Source: Streptomyces indicus
GTDB lineage: Bacteria > Actinomycetota > Actinomycetes > Streptomycetales > Streptomycetaceae
Length of the DNA: 64,000 nt
Reading direction: 5' to 3'
Assembly (NCBI RefSeq): GCF_900100315.1
Contig: NZ_FNFF01000004.1
Coordinates: 186,001-250,000 of the forward strand
Made by a program: the position numbers and the translations under genes. A model generated the notes under the pieces. It did not search any database and was not told the origin of the DNA. It saw only the letters and a list, made by a program, of their open reading frames with translations. Positions 43,687 through 53,221 of this stretch are shown here, in pieces. How positions within the stretch are numbered: position 1 is the first letter of the stretch; every line of letters starts with the position of its first letter.

Positions 43687-45465
43687 TCAGAGACCCAGCT
43701 CGACCTCGAACTCGCCGGCCTCGAGGATCTGCTTGACCGTGGTCAGGTAGCGGGCGGCGTCCGCGCCGTCCACCAGACGGTGGTCGTACGACAGGGTCAG
43801 GTAGACCATGTCGCGGATGGCGATCGTCTCGCCGAGCTCCGGGTGGTTGATGACCACCGGGCGCTTGACGGTGGCGCCGATGCCGAGGATGCCGACCTGG
43901 TTCGGGGGCACGATGATCGTGTCGAACAGGGCGCCGCGCGAACCGGTGTTGGAGATGGTGAAGGTCGCACCGGACAGCTCGTCCGGGGTGATCTTCGAGG
44001 CGCGGACCTTGCCCGCGAGGTCGGCCGTGGCCTTGGCGATACCGGCCAGGTTGAGGTCGCCCGCACCCTTGATGACCGGAGTCATCAGACCCTTCTCGGA
44101 GTCCACCGCGATACCGATGTTCTCGGTGTCGAAGTAGGTGATGGTGCCCTCGTCCTCGTTGATCCGGGCGTTGACGACCGCGTGGGCCTTCAGCGCCTGG
44201 GCCGCGGCCTTGACGAAGAACGGCATCGGGGACAGCTTGACGCCCTCACGGGCGGCGAAGGAGTCCTTGGCCTTGGCGCGCAGCTTCATGATCTTGGTGA
44301 CGTCCACCTCGACCATGGAGGACAGCTGGGCCTGGCCGTGCAGCGCCTTCATCATGTTGTCGCCGATGACCTTGCGCATGCGGGTCATCTTGACGGTCTG
44401 ACCGCGCAGCTCGGAGGCCTCGACGGCCGGGGCCTTCGAAGCGGCCGGAGCAGCGGCGGCAGCCGGGGCGGCCGGAGCCGGGGCGGCGGCCTTCGCGGCC
44501 TCGGCGGCGGCGATGACGTCCTGCTTGCGGATACGGCCGCCGACGCCGGTGCCCTTGACGGTGGACAGGTCCACGCCGTTCTCGGAGGCGAGCTTGCGCA
44601 CCAGCGGGGTGACGTACGCGCCGTCGTCCGCGGGCTGAGCGGCAGCCGGAGCGGCGGGCGCGGCCGGCTGAGCGGGCTGCGCCGGGGCGGGCGCCGGAGC
44701 GGCCGGAGCCGGGGCGGCGGCCTGCGGAGCCGGGGCAGCGGGGGCCGGAGCGGCAGCCGGAGCAGCCGGCGCGGGGGCCGGAGCAGCAGGCGCCGGGGCA
44801 GCGGCCGGAGCCGGAGCGGCGGGGGCGGCCGGGGCAGCCGGAGCGGCACCCGGGGCACCGATGACGGCGAGCTTCGCGCCGACCTCGGCGGTCTCGTCCT
44901 CACCGACGACGATCTCGAGCAGCACGCCGGCGGCGGGCGACGGGATCTCGGTGTCGACCTTGTCCGTGGAGACCTCGAGCAGCGGCTCGTCGGCCTCGAC
45001 GGTCTCGCCGACCTCCTTGAGCCAGCGGGTCACGGTGCCCTCGGTGACGGACTCACCCAGGGCGGGGAGGGTCACGTCGGTGCCCGTGGCGCCGCCGCCC
45101 GAAGCGGCCGGCGCGGCGGCCGGAGCCTCGGCCTGCGGGGCCGGAGCCGCGGGGGCCTCGGGCTGGGCGGGCGCCTCGGCCTGAGCCGGGGCCTCCTGCT
45201 GCGCGGGGGCGGCCGCGGGGGCACCGCTGCCGTCGTCGATCAGGGCCAGCTCGGCACCGACCTCGACCGTCTCGTCCTCGGCGACCTTGATGGACGCGAG
45301 GATGCCGGCCGCGGGGGAGGGGATCTCGGTGTCGACCTTGTCGGTCGAGACCTCGAGCAACGGCTCGTCGGCCTCGACGCGCTCGCCCTCGGCCTTCAGC
45401 CAACGGGTGACAGTGCCCTCGGTGACGCTCTCGCCGAGCGCCGGAAGGGTTACGGAAACCGCCAT
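43687..45465 (-). CDS. 2-oxoacid dehydrogenase E2 (dihydrolipoyl acyltransferase)
   Basis: This 592-residue protein carries two lipoyl domains, each with the [16 protein letters not shown] and [13 protein letters not shown] motifs (about residues 1-80 and 130-210). Each is followed by Ala/Pro-rich linkers, then a peripheral subunit-binding domain ([23 protein letters not shown]) and the catalytic core. The active-site histidine is H562 in [16 protein letters not shown]. It starts at ATG 45465. In actinobacteria this E2 (SucB-type) serves mixed pyruvate and oxoglutarate complexes. It requires lipoate from LipA and LipB encoded in this window, and E3 lies just upstream. Confidence 0.95.
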   Translation of the reverse strand: MAVSVTLPALGESVTEGTVTRWLKAEGERVEADEPLLEVSTDKVDTEIPSPAAGILASIKVAEDETVEVGAELALIDDGSGAPAAAPAQQEAPAQAEAPAQPEAPAAPAPQAEAPAAAPAASGGGATGTDVTLPALGESVTEGTVTRWLKEVGETVEADEPLLEVSTDKVDTEIPSPAAGVLLEIVVGEDETAEVGAKLAVIGAPGAAPAAPAAPAAPAPAAAPAPAAPAPAPAAPAAAPAPAAPAPQAAAPAPAAPAPAPAQPAQPAAPAAPAAAQPADDGAYVTPLVRKLASENGVDLSTVKGTGVGGRIRKQDVIAAAEAAKAAAPAPAAPAAAAAPAASKAPAVEASELRGQTVKMTRMRKVIGDNMMKALHGQAQLSSMVEVDVTKIMKLRAKAKDSFAAREGVKLSPMPFFVKAAAQALKAHAVVNARINEDEGTITYFDTENIGIAVDSEKGLMTPVIKGAGDLNLAGIAKATADLAGKVRASKITPDELSGATFTISNTGSRGALFDTIIVPPNQVGILGIGATVKRPVVINHPELGETIAIRDMVYLTLSYDHRLVDGADAARYLTTVKQILEAGEFEVELGL

Positions 45466-45553
45466 GGTTTCTGTTGCTCCTTACGAAAGTGCGGGAAGTT
45501 TGTGGGGGCCGTACAGCCGGGGGCTGTCGCGGCCCGAGGCGGCCCGAGGGCTG

Positions 45554-46942
45554 CTAGTCGTGCGAGTGCAGCGGCTTGCCGGCCAGCGCCAGGTGAGCCT
45601 CGCCGAGGGCCTCGTTCTGCGTCGGGTGCGCGTGGATCAGCTGCGCGACCTCGGCAGGCAGGGCCTCCCAGTTGTAGATCAGCTGGGCTTCGCCGACCTG
45701 CTCGCCCATACGGTCACCGACCATGTGGACGCCGACGACGGCGCCGTCCTTGACCTGGACCAGCTTGATCTCACCGGCGGTCTTCAGGATCTTGGACTTG
45801 CCGTTGCCCGCGAGGTTGTACTTGAGGGCGACGACCTTGTCCGCGCCGTAGATCTCCTTGGCCTTGGCCTCGGTGATGCCGACGGAGGCGACCTCCGGGT
45901 GGCAGTACGTCACGCGCGGCACACCGTCGTAGTCGATCGGGACGACCTTCATCCCGGCAAGGCGCTCCGCCACCAGGATGCCCTCGGCGAAGCCGACGTG
46001 CGCGAGCTGGAGGGTCGGGACGAGGTCGCCCACGGCCGAGATCGTCGGCACGTTGGTCTGCATGTACTCGTCGACCAGGACGTAGCCGCGGTCCATCGCG
46101 ACGCCCTGCTCCTCGTAACCGAGACCCTGCGAGACCGGGCCGCGGCCGATGGCGACCAGGAGGACCTCGGCCTCGAAGGTCTTGCCGTCGGCGAGGGTGA
46201 CCTTGACGCCGTTCTGCGTGTACTCGGCGGACTGGAAGAACGTGCCGAGGTTGAACTTGATCCCGCGCTTGCGGAAGGCGCGCTCCAGGATCTTGGAGCT
46301 GTTCTCGTCCTCGACCGGGACGAGGTGCTTGAGGCCCTCGATGACGGTGACGTCGGTGCCGAAGGACTTCCACGCCGAGGCGAACTCGACGCCGATGACG
46401 CCGCCGCCCAGGATGATTGCGGACTCGGGGACGCGGTCGAGGACGAGCGCGTGGTCCGAGGAGATGATGCGGTTGCCGTCGATCTCCAGGCCCGGCAGCG
46501 ACTTCGGCACGGAGCCGGTCGCGAGCAGGATGTGGCGGCCCTGGATGCGCTGGCCGTTCACGTCGACGGAGGTCGGGGAGGAGAGACGGCCCTCGCCCTC
46601 GATGTACGTCACCTTGCGGGAGGCGACGAGACCCTGAAGGCCCTTGTACAGGCCGGAGATCACGTCGTCCTTGTACTTGTGGACGGCCGCGATGTCGATG
46701 CCCTCGAAGGTCGACTTCACGCCGAACTGGGCGCTCTCGCGCGTCTGGTCCGCGACCTCACCGGCGTGCAGCAGCGCCTTGGTGGGGATGCAGCCGTTGT
46801 GCAGGCAGGTGCCGCCGAGCTTGTTCTTCTCGATCAGGGCGACGTCCAGACCCAGCTGAGAGGCGCGCAGCGCCGCGGCGTATCCGCCGCTACCGCCGCC
46901 GAGAATCACTAGGTCGAAAACGGTGCTGGCGTCGTTCGCCAC
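45554..46942 (-). CDS. lpdA: Dihydrolipoyl dehydrogenase (E3)
   Basis: This 462-residue flavoenzyme reoxidises dihydrolipoamide on E2, giving NADH. It is read from GTG 46942 behind GGAGG. The FAD motif VILGGGSGGYAAALRASQLG is followed by the redox disulfide in GGTCLHNGCIPTK (C46, C51). The C-terminal dimer interface holds the catalytic HAHPTQNEALGE. It is 88 bases upstream of the E2 gene, so they are probably one operon. A TGATCGATCA palindrome lies about 170 bases upstream of its start. Confidence 0.97.
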   Translation of the reverse strand: MANDASTVFDLVILGGGSGGYAAALRASQLGLDVALIEKNKLGGTCLHNGCIPTKALLHAGEVADQTRESAQFGVKSTFEGIDIAAVHKYKDDVISGLYKGLQGLVASRKVTYIEGEGRLSSPTSVDVNGQRIQGRHILLATGSVPKSLPGLEIDGNRIISSDHALVLDRVPESAIILGGGVIGVEFASAWKSFGTDVTVIEGLKHLVPVEDENSSKILERAFRKRGIKFNLGTFFQSAEYTQNGVKVTLADGKTFEAEVLLVAIGRGPVSQGLGYEEQGVAMDRGYVLVDEYMQTNVPTISAVGDLVPTLQLAHVGFAEGILVAERLAGMKVVPIDYDGVPRVTYCHPEVASVGITEAKAKEIYGADKVVALKYNLAGNGKSKILKTAGEIKLVQVKDGAVVGVHMVGDRMGEQVGEAQLIYNWEALPAEVAQLIHAHPTQNEALGEAHLALAGKPLHSHD

Positions 46943-47110
46943 GTCACGTCCTCCATGCATGTGCGCCGTACGCCGGTCCTCACTGACCGCGCGGCGGCTG
47001 GTGTTCGGCCGCTTTGTCCTTCGGCCCTGTGGTGGGGGCCCTGTCCTGCCACAGGCCATCTTCGCACTTGTCGGCGGGCGGCGGGACGTCGGGCCGCAGT
47101 GCGAGACGTT

Positions 47111-47120
47111 TGATCGATCA
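47111..47120 (-). promoter_or_regulatory. TGATCGATCA palindrome upstream of lpdA
   Basis: A perfect 10-bp palindrome. On the minus strand it is preceded by CTTGCTCTG. A near-identical sequence lies upstream of aceE. Confidence 0.5.
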
Positions 47121-47300
47121 CAGAGCAAGGTCATCGCGTCTTTGCCGCGGACGGATTTCGTTCTGGGCGAAATCCGCACGGCGCGGGTCGGCGCGTGCGA
47201 CCTGGGGCGATGGCACCGCGTGCCGCGTACCCCGGCGGGCTTCGCGTATACGCGGCGGGTCCGGGCGGCTTGTCCCGCACAGGGCCCGGCATACGCGAAC

Positions 47301-47324
47301 GGCCCCGGGCAGAAGCCCGGGGCC
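47301..47324 (-). terminator. pepA terminator hairpin
   Basis: Ten-base perfect arms (ggccccgggc and gcccggggcc) around agaa, 33 bases past the pepA stop. Confidence 0.8.
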
Positions 47325-47356
47325 GCAGGGTCACACACGTGCCGGTGGGGCAGGCC

Positions 47357-48883
47357 TCAGCCGAGGTCGCCCGCCGCCGTGCGCTCGGCCAGCGCCACCA
47401 GGGTGCGCACACCGGTGCCGGTGCCGCCCTTGGGGGTGTAGCCGAACGGGGCGCCCTCGTTGAAGGCCGGGCCCGCGAGGTCGATGTGGGCCCAGGTGAT
47501 GCCCTCGCCCACGAACTCGCGCAGGAACAGGCCGGCCACCAGGCCGCCGCCCATCCGCTCGCCCATGTTGGCGATGTCGGCGGTGGCCGACTCCATGCCC
47601 TTGAGCAGGTGCTCCGGCAGCGGCATCGGCCAGGCCGGCTCGCCGTTCTCCTCGGCGAGCTCGTACAGCGCGGTACGGAACGCGTCGTCGTTGGCCATGA
47701 CGCCGAAGGTGCGCGAGCCGAGCGCCACCATCATGGCGCCGGTCAGGGTCGCCACGTCCACGATCGCGTCGGGCTTCTCCTCGGAGGCCTTGGCGATCGC
47801 GTCGGCCAGGACGAGCCGGCCCTCGGCGTCCGTGTTCAGGACCTCGACGGTCTTGCCCGAGTACATGCGAAGGACGTCGCCGGGGCGCGTGGCGGAACCC
47901 GAGGGCATGTTCTCGGCGAGCGCCAGCCAGCCGGTGACGTTGACCTCCAGGCCGAGGCGGGCGGCCGCGACGACGGCGGCGAACACGGCGGCGGCACCGC
48001 TCATGTCGCACTTCATCGTCTCGTTGTGGCCGGCCGGCTTCAGCGAGATGCCGCCCGAGTCGTACGTGATGCCCTTGCCGACGAAGGCCAGGTGCTTCTT
48101 CGCCTTGGAGTGCGTGTACGCCAGCTTCACCAGGCGCGGCGGGGAGTCCGAGCCGGCGCCGACGCCGAGGATGCCGCCGTAGCCGCCCTTGGTGAGCGCC
48201 TTCTCGTCGAGCACCTGGACCTTGAGGCCGTGCTCCTTGGCGGCGGCCTGCACGACCGCGGCGAAGGCCTCCGGGTTGAGGTCGTTCGGCGGGGTGTTGA
48301 TCAGGTCGCGGGCGCGGTTGAGCTCCTCGGACACGGCGGTGGCGCGCTCGAGGGCGGCCTTCGCGGCCTTGTCGCGCGGCTTGCTGCCGAGGATCACGGC
48401 CTCGCCGAGCGGGCCCTTGGCGTCCTTGGCCTTCTTGCCGTTGCCGTTCTCCTTGTACGCGACGAAGGAGTACGCGCCGAGCAGCGCGCCCTCGCCGATC
48501 GCCTGCACGGCCGCGGCGTCCTCGACGGGCAGCGCGAACGCGGCCTTCTTCGTGCCGGACAGGGCGCGGGCGGCCGCACCGGCCGCGCGGCGCAGCGCCT
48601 CGGTGTCGAACGACTCGCCCTTCTCGGGCACCGCGCCCAGGCCGACCGCGAGCACGAGCGGAGCCTTCACGCCGTCGGGTGCGGGAACCTTGGTGACCTC
48701 GCCCTCGCCGCCGGAGGCGCCGAGGGTCTCGAGGACGGTGGCGAGCCTGCCGCCGAAGGCCTTCTCGACGGCCTCGGCGCCGGGGGCGACGACGGGGCCC
48801 TTGTCGCCCTTGGCGACTCCGACGACGAGCGCGTCGGCCTTGAGGCCGGCCGCGGCGGCGGTGCTGAGAGCAAGAGCAGTCAC
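47357..48883 (-). CDS. pepA: Leucyl aminopeptidase (M17)
   Basis: This 508-residue peptidase is read from GTG 48883. The C-terminal catalytic domain has the metal-ligand motifs VGKGITYDSGGISLKP, MKCDMSGAAAVFAAV and NTDAEGRLVLADAI, plus the lysine and arginine of the active site. The N-terminal macro-like domain (about residues 1-170) is Ala-rich. It removes N-terminal residues from peptides in the cytoplasm as a hexamer in this family. It stands alone between lpdA and cobS, all on the minus strand. Confidence 0.96.
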   Translation of the reverse strand: MTALALSTAAAAGLKADALVVGVAKGDKGPVVAPGAEAVEKAFGGRLATVLETLGASGGEGEVTKVPAPDGVKAPLVLAVGLGAVPEKGESFDTEALRRAAGAAARALSGTKKAAFALPVEDAAAVQAIGEGALLGAYSFVAYKENGNGKKAKDAKGPLGEAVILGSKPRDKAAKAALERATAVSEELNRARDLINTPPNDLNPEAFAAVVQAAAKEHGLKVQVLDEKALTKGGYGGILGVGAGSDSPPRLVKLAYTHSKAKKHLAFVGKGITYDSGGISLKPAGHNETMKCDMSGAAAVFAAVVAAARLGLEVNVTGWLALAENMPSGSATRPGDVLRMYSGKTVEVLNTDAEGRLVLADAIAKASEEKPDAIVDVATLTGAMMVALGSRTFGVMANDDAFRTALYELAEENGEPAWPMPLPEHLLKGMESATADIANMGERMGGGLVAGLFLREFVGEGITWAHIDLAGPAFNEGAPFGYTPKGGTGTGVRTLVALAERTAAGDLG

Positions 48884-49022
48884 GGTGGTGAGTTCTCTCT
48901 TCCGTTGTGAGTCCGTTGGGCGTGTGTGTCCCCCGGTGAGCCTACGCTTGCGCACCGCTGAGCTGCCCGCGGTGGGCCTTATCCGTACGGGAGCGGCCGC
49001 TGCGTCCGTGCGCGAGGCGTGG

Positions 49023-49826
49023 TCAGCCCAGCGCGAGCACCAGCAGAGCCCCGGTCACCGCGGCCTCCGCGACCGCGCCGAACACGTCCCCGGTGATGCC
49101 CCCGAACCTGCGCACGCACCGCCGCAGCAGCAGCTCGCCGGCCACCAGCGAACCCGCCACCGCCAGCGCCCCGCGCAGCAAGCCCACCGTGCCGTAACCG
49201 CCCGCGCCCGCAAGGCAGATGACGAGGACGGACACCGCCACGGCCGATTTCCACGGCACCGTCCCGGCCACCGCGGCGCCCAGGCCCTCGGGCCGCGCGG
49301 CGGGGACGGAGGGGCGCGAGGCCAGGGTGAGCGCGGTGCGTCCCGCGACATGGGCCACGGCCGCGGCCACCGCCCCGGCCGCCCAGCCCCCCTCCTCGTA
49401 CACCTGGAAGAACACCGCGACCTGCGCGAGCAGGACGAACAGCAGCGTCACCACGCCGAACGGTCCGATGTCGGAGCGCTTCATGATCGTGAGGGCTTCG
49501 GCGGCGGGCTTCCCGCTGCCGAGGCCGTCGGCCGTGTCCGCGAGGCCGTCCAGGTGGAGGGCGCGGGTGAGCAGCGCCGGCACGGCGGCCGTCGCGACCG
49601 CCGCGAGCAGCGGACCCGCGCCGAGCAGGAGCAGCAGCCCGCCCGCCGCCCCCGCGCACAGACCGACGACCAGGCCCGCGAGCGGCGCGCACAGCATGCC
49701 GGCGCGCGCGGCCGTCCGGTCCCAGCGGTCCACCCGCACGGGCAGCACCGTCAGCGTGCCGAAAGCGAAGCGCACGCCGTCGGCGAGACGGGCGGGCGGG
49801 GGAGCGGTGTCGTCCTGGGGAGTCAC
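49023..49826 (-). CDS. cobS: Adenosylcobinamide-GDP ribazoletransferase (cobalamin synthase)
   Basis: This 267-residue membrane enzyme joins adenosylcobinamide-GDP with alpha-ribazole to give cobalamin. It is read from GTG 49826. The hallmark RALHLDGLADTADGLGSGKPAAEALTIMKRSDIGPFGV is intact, and five to six hydrophobic helices follow. The partner CobT is encoded 3.4 kb away on the same strand. No other corrin genes are in the window, and I see no B12 riboswitch. Confidence 0.95.
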   Translation of the reverse strand: MTPQDDTAPPPARLADGVRFAFGTLTVLPVRVDRWDRTAARAGMLCAPLAGLVVGLCAGAAGGLLLLLGAGPLLAAVATAAVPALLTRALHLDGLADTADGLGSGKPAAEALTIMKRSDIGPFGVVTLLFVLLAQVAVFFQVYEEGGWAAGAVAAAVAHVAGRTALTLASRPSVPAARPEGLGAAVAGTVPWKSAVAVSVLVICLAGAGGYGTVGLLRGALAVAGSLVAGELLLRRCVRRFGGITGDVFGAVAEAAVTGALLVLALG

Positions 49827-49913
49827 CGCGGCAGGCTAACCGCCGCCGTTGCGCGTTAAATGACGCATACGGCTCCGATACGGGGCAAGGCGGGCAAAGC
49901 GGGAGGGCGTGGC

Positions 49914-50723
49914 GTGGGTCACTGGTGGTACCGGAACATCGTCGAACCGGGAAAGCTGCCGCTGCTGCTCGCGCTGGTCTCGTTCGTCCTGTCGTTCCTC
50001 GTCACGCGGATCATCACGCGCCTGATCCGGGCGGGCAAGGGACCGTTCGGGAACGTGAAGGCCGGCGACCTGCACATCCACCACGTCGTGCCCGGCATCA
50101 TCCTGACGATCATCGGTGGCTTCGGCGCCGTCGCCGCAGGCCGGCACAGCTTCGGCTCGATGGTCTCGGCCGTGATCTTCGGCCTGGGCGCGGGCCTGGT
50201 CCTCGACGAGTTCGCGCTGATCCTGCACCTCGACGACGTGTACTGGAGCGAAGCCGGACGCAAGAGCGTCGAGATCGTCGTCCTGACCGCGGCCCTGGTG
50301 GCCCTCGTCCTCGGCGGTTTCCTGCCGTTCGGCGTCAACGAACTCACCGCCGAGGAACGGCACAGCCGGACCATCGTCGTGATGAACACGGCCATGAACT
50401 TCTTCTTCGCCCTGATCGCGCTCGCCAAGGGCAAGCCGCGGATGGCGATGCTCGGCACCGTGGTGCCCTTCGTGGCGATCTTCGGCGGGATCCGGCTGGC
50501 GCGGCCGGGTTCGCCCTGGTGGAAGCTTTTCTACAAGAACCGCCCGCGGGCCCGCTCGAAGGGCGCCCTGCGCGCGTACCACCACGACCGCCGCTGGTCG
50601 AAGCCGCGGCGCAAGGTTCAGGAGTGGCTCGGCGGCCGCTTCGACCCCGAGCCGCGGCGCACCTCGGTGGTCGACCCCGATCCGGCGCCGGGCCCGGACC
50701 ACATGCCCGAGCGGCGGCGCTGA
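49914..50723 (+). CDS. Conserved integral membrane protein
   Basis: This 269-residue protein is taken from GTG 49914, behind GGGAGG at seven bases. ATG 49860 (18 residues more, no ribosome binding site) is an alternative. The sequence begins VGHWWYRNIVEPGKLPLLLALVSFVLSFLVTR and has about six helices. A conserved HIHHVVPGIILTIIGGFGA with a histidine cluster, and VLDEFALILHLDDVYW, look functional. The C-terminus is a basic tail. No family is recognised. Its 3' end overlaps the convergent gene by 106 bases. Confidence 0.85.
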   Translation: MGHWWYRNIVEPGKLPLLLALVSFVLSFLVTRIITRLIRAGKGPFGNVKAGDLHIHHVVPGIILTIIGGFGAVAAGRHSFGSMVSAVIFGLGAGLVLDEFALILHLDDVYWSEAGRKSVEIVVLTAALVALVLGGFLPFGVNELTAEERHSRTIVVMNTAMNFFFALIALAKGKPRMAMLGTVVPFVAIFGGIRLARPGSPWWKLFYKNRPRARSKGALRAYHHDRRWSKPRRKVQEWLGGRFDPEPRRTSVVDPDPAPGPDHMPERRR

Positions 50724-51361
50724 CGCAGCGCGGAGAGCGCGCACAGGAGCAGCACGGCGACGATCGCCGCGAGGTGCTCACGGCCCGCGAGATTGTCCTC
50801 GATCACCGTCTCCACGACCATCGCGCCGACCACCAGCGCCATCGTGAACCAGGCCCGGTAGCGCCAGCACACGTAGACCGCGAGGCCCACGACAGCGGCC
50901 GACGGTCCCGTGTCCACCACCTGCGCGTCCGATGCGGGAAGCCCGAGCGGCCGGTCCTCGCCGAGCCAGATGCCGAACCGCGCGTAGAGCGTCCCGGCCA
51001 GCGTGGCCACGTAGCCGATGAGGAGCATCCGCCACCAGCCGAGCGTGATCTCCGCGATCCCGAACACGAGGAGGATCTGGCCGAGCGCGCCCCAGACCGG
51101 CAGGTCGAGGGCCGGCACGAAGAGCGAGAGTGGGGTGCGGAGCAGGGCGAGCCAGAGGGGTTCCTCGGCGCGTACGGAGCCGAGGTTCTGGACGAACTGG
51201 TAGCCCCACTCCTGGTTCTGGACGTACTGCATCAGCGCGGTGAGGCAGACGGCGGTGAGCGTGACAGGGATCGCGCGCCACTTCTTCGCGGCGATCCCGT
51301 CGCGCACGGCCCGGTACAGCGGGCCCCATTCCGCCCGTACGAGCGCGGTCACGCGGTTCAC
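50618..51361 (-). CDS. Rhomboid-like membrane protein
   Basis: This 247-residue protein is read from GTG 51361, which overlaps the TGA of the upstream lysyltransferase gene in a GTGA, so translation is coupled. It has about six hydrophobic segments. DTGPSAAVVGLAVYVCW contains a G-x-S-A motif like the rhomboid serine, and REHLAAIVAVLLL contains a HxxA motif, so a rhomboid-like fold is plausible. Whether it is an active protease is unclear. The C-terminal 35 residues are coded antisense to the convergent membrane protein gene. Confidence 0.72.
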   Translation of the reverse strand: MNRVTALVRAEWGPLYRAVRDGIAAKKWRAIPVTLTAVCLTALMQYVQNQEWGYQFVQNLGSVRAEEPLWLALLRTPLSLFVPALDLPVWGALGQILLVFGIAEITLGWWRMLLIGYVATLAGTLYARFGIWLGEDRPLGLPASDAQVVDTGPSAAVVGLAVYVCWRYRAWFTMALVVGAMVVETVIEDNLAGREHLAAIVAVLLLCALSALRQRRRSGMWSGPGAGSGSTTEVRRGSGSKRPPSHS

Positions 51362-53136
51362 CGGTGGGACGCCAGGTGCCGCCGGTGCAGCCACTTGGGC
51401 AGGCCGGGTGCTTCCAGGAACCCTTCGGCGCGGGCCGCCGCGACTCCGATCCGCAGCAGGTCGCCGCTCTTCTCGAAGAGCAGGAACCGCGGCTCCCAGA
51501 TGGGCCGGTACTTGGCGTTGGCGCGGTAGAGCGACTCGATCTGCCACCAGCGCGAGAAGAAGCTGAGCAGCGAACGCCACAGGCGGAGCACGGGGCCCGC
51601 GCCGATCCGGGATCCGCGCTCGAAGACCGAGCGGAACATCGCGAAGTTCAGCGAGACCTGCGCGATCCCGATGTCCCCCGCCTTCCTGAGGAGTTCGATG
51701 ACCATGAACTCCATCAGGCCGTTGTCCGCGTCCCGGTCACGCCGCATCAGATCGAGGGAGAGGCCCTTGGGCCCCCAGGGGACGAAGGACTGGAGCGCCC
51801 TCAACTCGCCTTCCCGGTCCGTGCACTCGACCATCACGCACCGTCCGTCCTCCGGATCGCCCAGCCGCCCGAGCGCCATGGAGAAGCCGCGCTCGGTCGC
51901 GCCGTCACGCCAGTCGTCGGCCCTTTGCAGCAGATACGCGAGCTCCTCGGCCGGGATGTCCTCGTGCCGCCGGATCCGGACCCGGTAACCGGCGCGCTGC
52001 ACCCGGTTGTGGGCCTGGCGGACGGTGCGCATCGCGCGGCCTTCGAGCGTGAACTCCGCTGTCTCGACGAGGGCTTCGTCGCCCAGCTCCAGAGCGTCGA
52101 GGCCGTGCCGGGCGTAGATCGTGCCGGCCTCCTCGCTCGCCCCGATCACCGCGGGCGCCCAGCCGTGCTCGCGCGCCTGGGCGAGCCAGGGCTCGATCGC
52201 GCCGGGCCAGGCTTCGGGGTCGCCGAGCGGGTCGCCGGACGCGAGCGAGACGCCGCCGACGACGCGGTACGCCACGGCCGCCTTGCCGCTCGGGGACCAC
52301 ACCACGCTCTTGTCGCGGCGCAGTGCGAAGTAGCCGAGTGAGTCGCGTTCGCCGTGCCGGTCGAGGAGTTCGCGCAGCCGCTTCTCGTCCTCCTCGGTGA
52401 GCGGGTCCACCGCGCGGCGGGAGCGGAACGCCGCGTACAGGACGGCGAGCAGCAGCGCGGTGCTCAGGACGTTGATGGAGACGTCCACCCAGCCGGGGGT
52501 GGTGATCGTCGGGTGCGACTCGTCGGCGGCGAGCGAGACCAGGCGGGCCGTGCCGTAGCGCCAGCGGTCGAGGAATCCGGCCTTGGTGCCCTGGTCGGTG
52601 GCGGTGACCAAGAGTGCGGCCAGCAGCGAGGTGCCGAGCAGCCCGCCCGCGCCGACGATCGCGGCCAGCTTCGGATTGGCGCGGTCGCCCTTCGCGTAGA
52701 ACTCGGTGCGGCCGATGACGAGGGCCCCGACGAACGCGGCGGTCAGGCCGAGCGAGACCCAGTTCTGCGGATGGCGGCGGATCTCCTCGAAGAGCATCGC
52801 GAAGGCGAAGAGCGCCAGGAAGGCGCCGCTGAGCACCGAGTTGAGGATCCAGGCCGCGCGCTTGCGGCGCCGCATCGTGACCGCGAGGAAGAGCGTGAAC
52901 AGGCCGGAGGCGAAGCCCGCGGTCAGCAGATACGGGGTGAAGAAGTCGTCGGTGTTGTGGCGCCGCAGGTCCTGGGCGAAGGAGACCCAGAAGGCGCTCA
53001 GGAAGTTGAGGAACGCGACGCCCCGCAGATACCAGACGGCGAACGCCGCCGCCCGTCTGCGGTGCGCCGCGGCCCGCGGGTCTGCGGTGCCCCGCAGGTC
53101 GGCGGCGGTCCCTGGCTCACGTCCGGCCTCTCCCAT
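51358..53136 (-). CDS. Lysyl-phosphatidylglycerol synthase-like protein (MprF-type, DUF2156)
   Basis: This 592-residue protein starts at ATG 53136. The N-terminal 270 residues hold five to seven membrane helices, fewer than in full-length MprF. The C-terminal domain (about residues 280-590) is the LPG_synthase_C fold: YRVVGGVSLASGDPLGD, VRQAHNRVQRAGYRVRI, and SVHALQSF-like FVPWGPKGLSLDLMRRDRDADNGLMEFMVIELL. It uses lysyl-tRNA to modify phosphatidylglycerol, altering surface charge and resistance to cationic peptides. It is coupled to the rhomboid-like gene by a 4-base overlap. Confidence 0.9.
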   Translation of the reverse strand: MGEAGREPGTAADLRGTADPRAAAHRRRAAAFAVWYLRGVAFLNFLSAFWVSFAQDLRRHNTDDFFTPYLLTAGFASGLFTLFLAVTMRRRKRAAWILNSVLSGAFLALFAFAMLFEEIRRHPQNWVSLGLTAAFVGALVIGRTEFYAKGDRANPKLAAIVGAGGLLGTSLLAALLVTATDQGTKAGFLDRWRYGTARLVSLAADESHPTITTPGWVDVSINVLSTALLLAVLYAAFRSRRAVDPLTEEDEKRLRELLDRHGERDSLGYFALRRDKSVVWSPSGKAAVAYRVVGGVSLASGDPLGDPEAWPGAIEPWLAQAREHGWAPAVIGASEEAGTIYARHGLDALELGDEALVETAEFTLEGRAMRTVRQAHNRVQRAGYRVRIRRHEDIPAEELAYLLQRADDWRDGATERGFSMALGRLGDPEDGRCVMVECTDREGELRALQSFVPWGPKGLSLDLMRRDRDADNGLMEFMVIELLRKAGDIGIAQVSLNFAMFRSVFERGSRIGAGPVLRLWRSLLSFFSRWWQIESLYRANAKYRPIWEPRFLLFEKSGDLLRIGVAAARAEGFLEAPGLPKWLHRRHLASHR

Positions 53137-53221
53137 GGGAGCCGATCCTATGGGGCGAAACGGACAATACGGGGCCAGGGAGCGCCGTACGGATGGTGTG
53201 CGGCGCGGGGTTGACGGGTGC

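Larger units (their letters stand above)
46943..47356. other. Intergenic region upstream of lpdA
   Basis: 414 bases with no gene. It contains the palindrome at 47111-47120, a 12-bp palindrome cgcgtatacgcg at 47243-47254, and the pepA terminator at 47301-47324. Confidence 0.6.
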
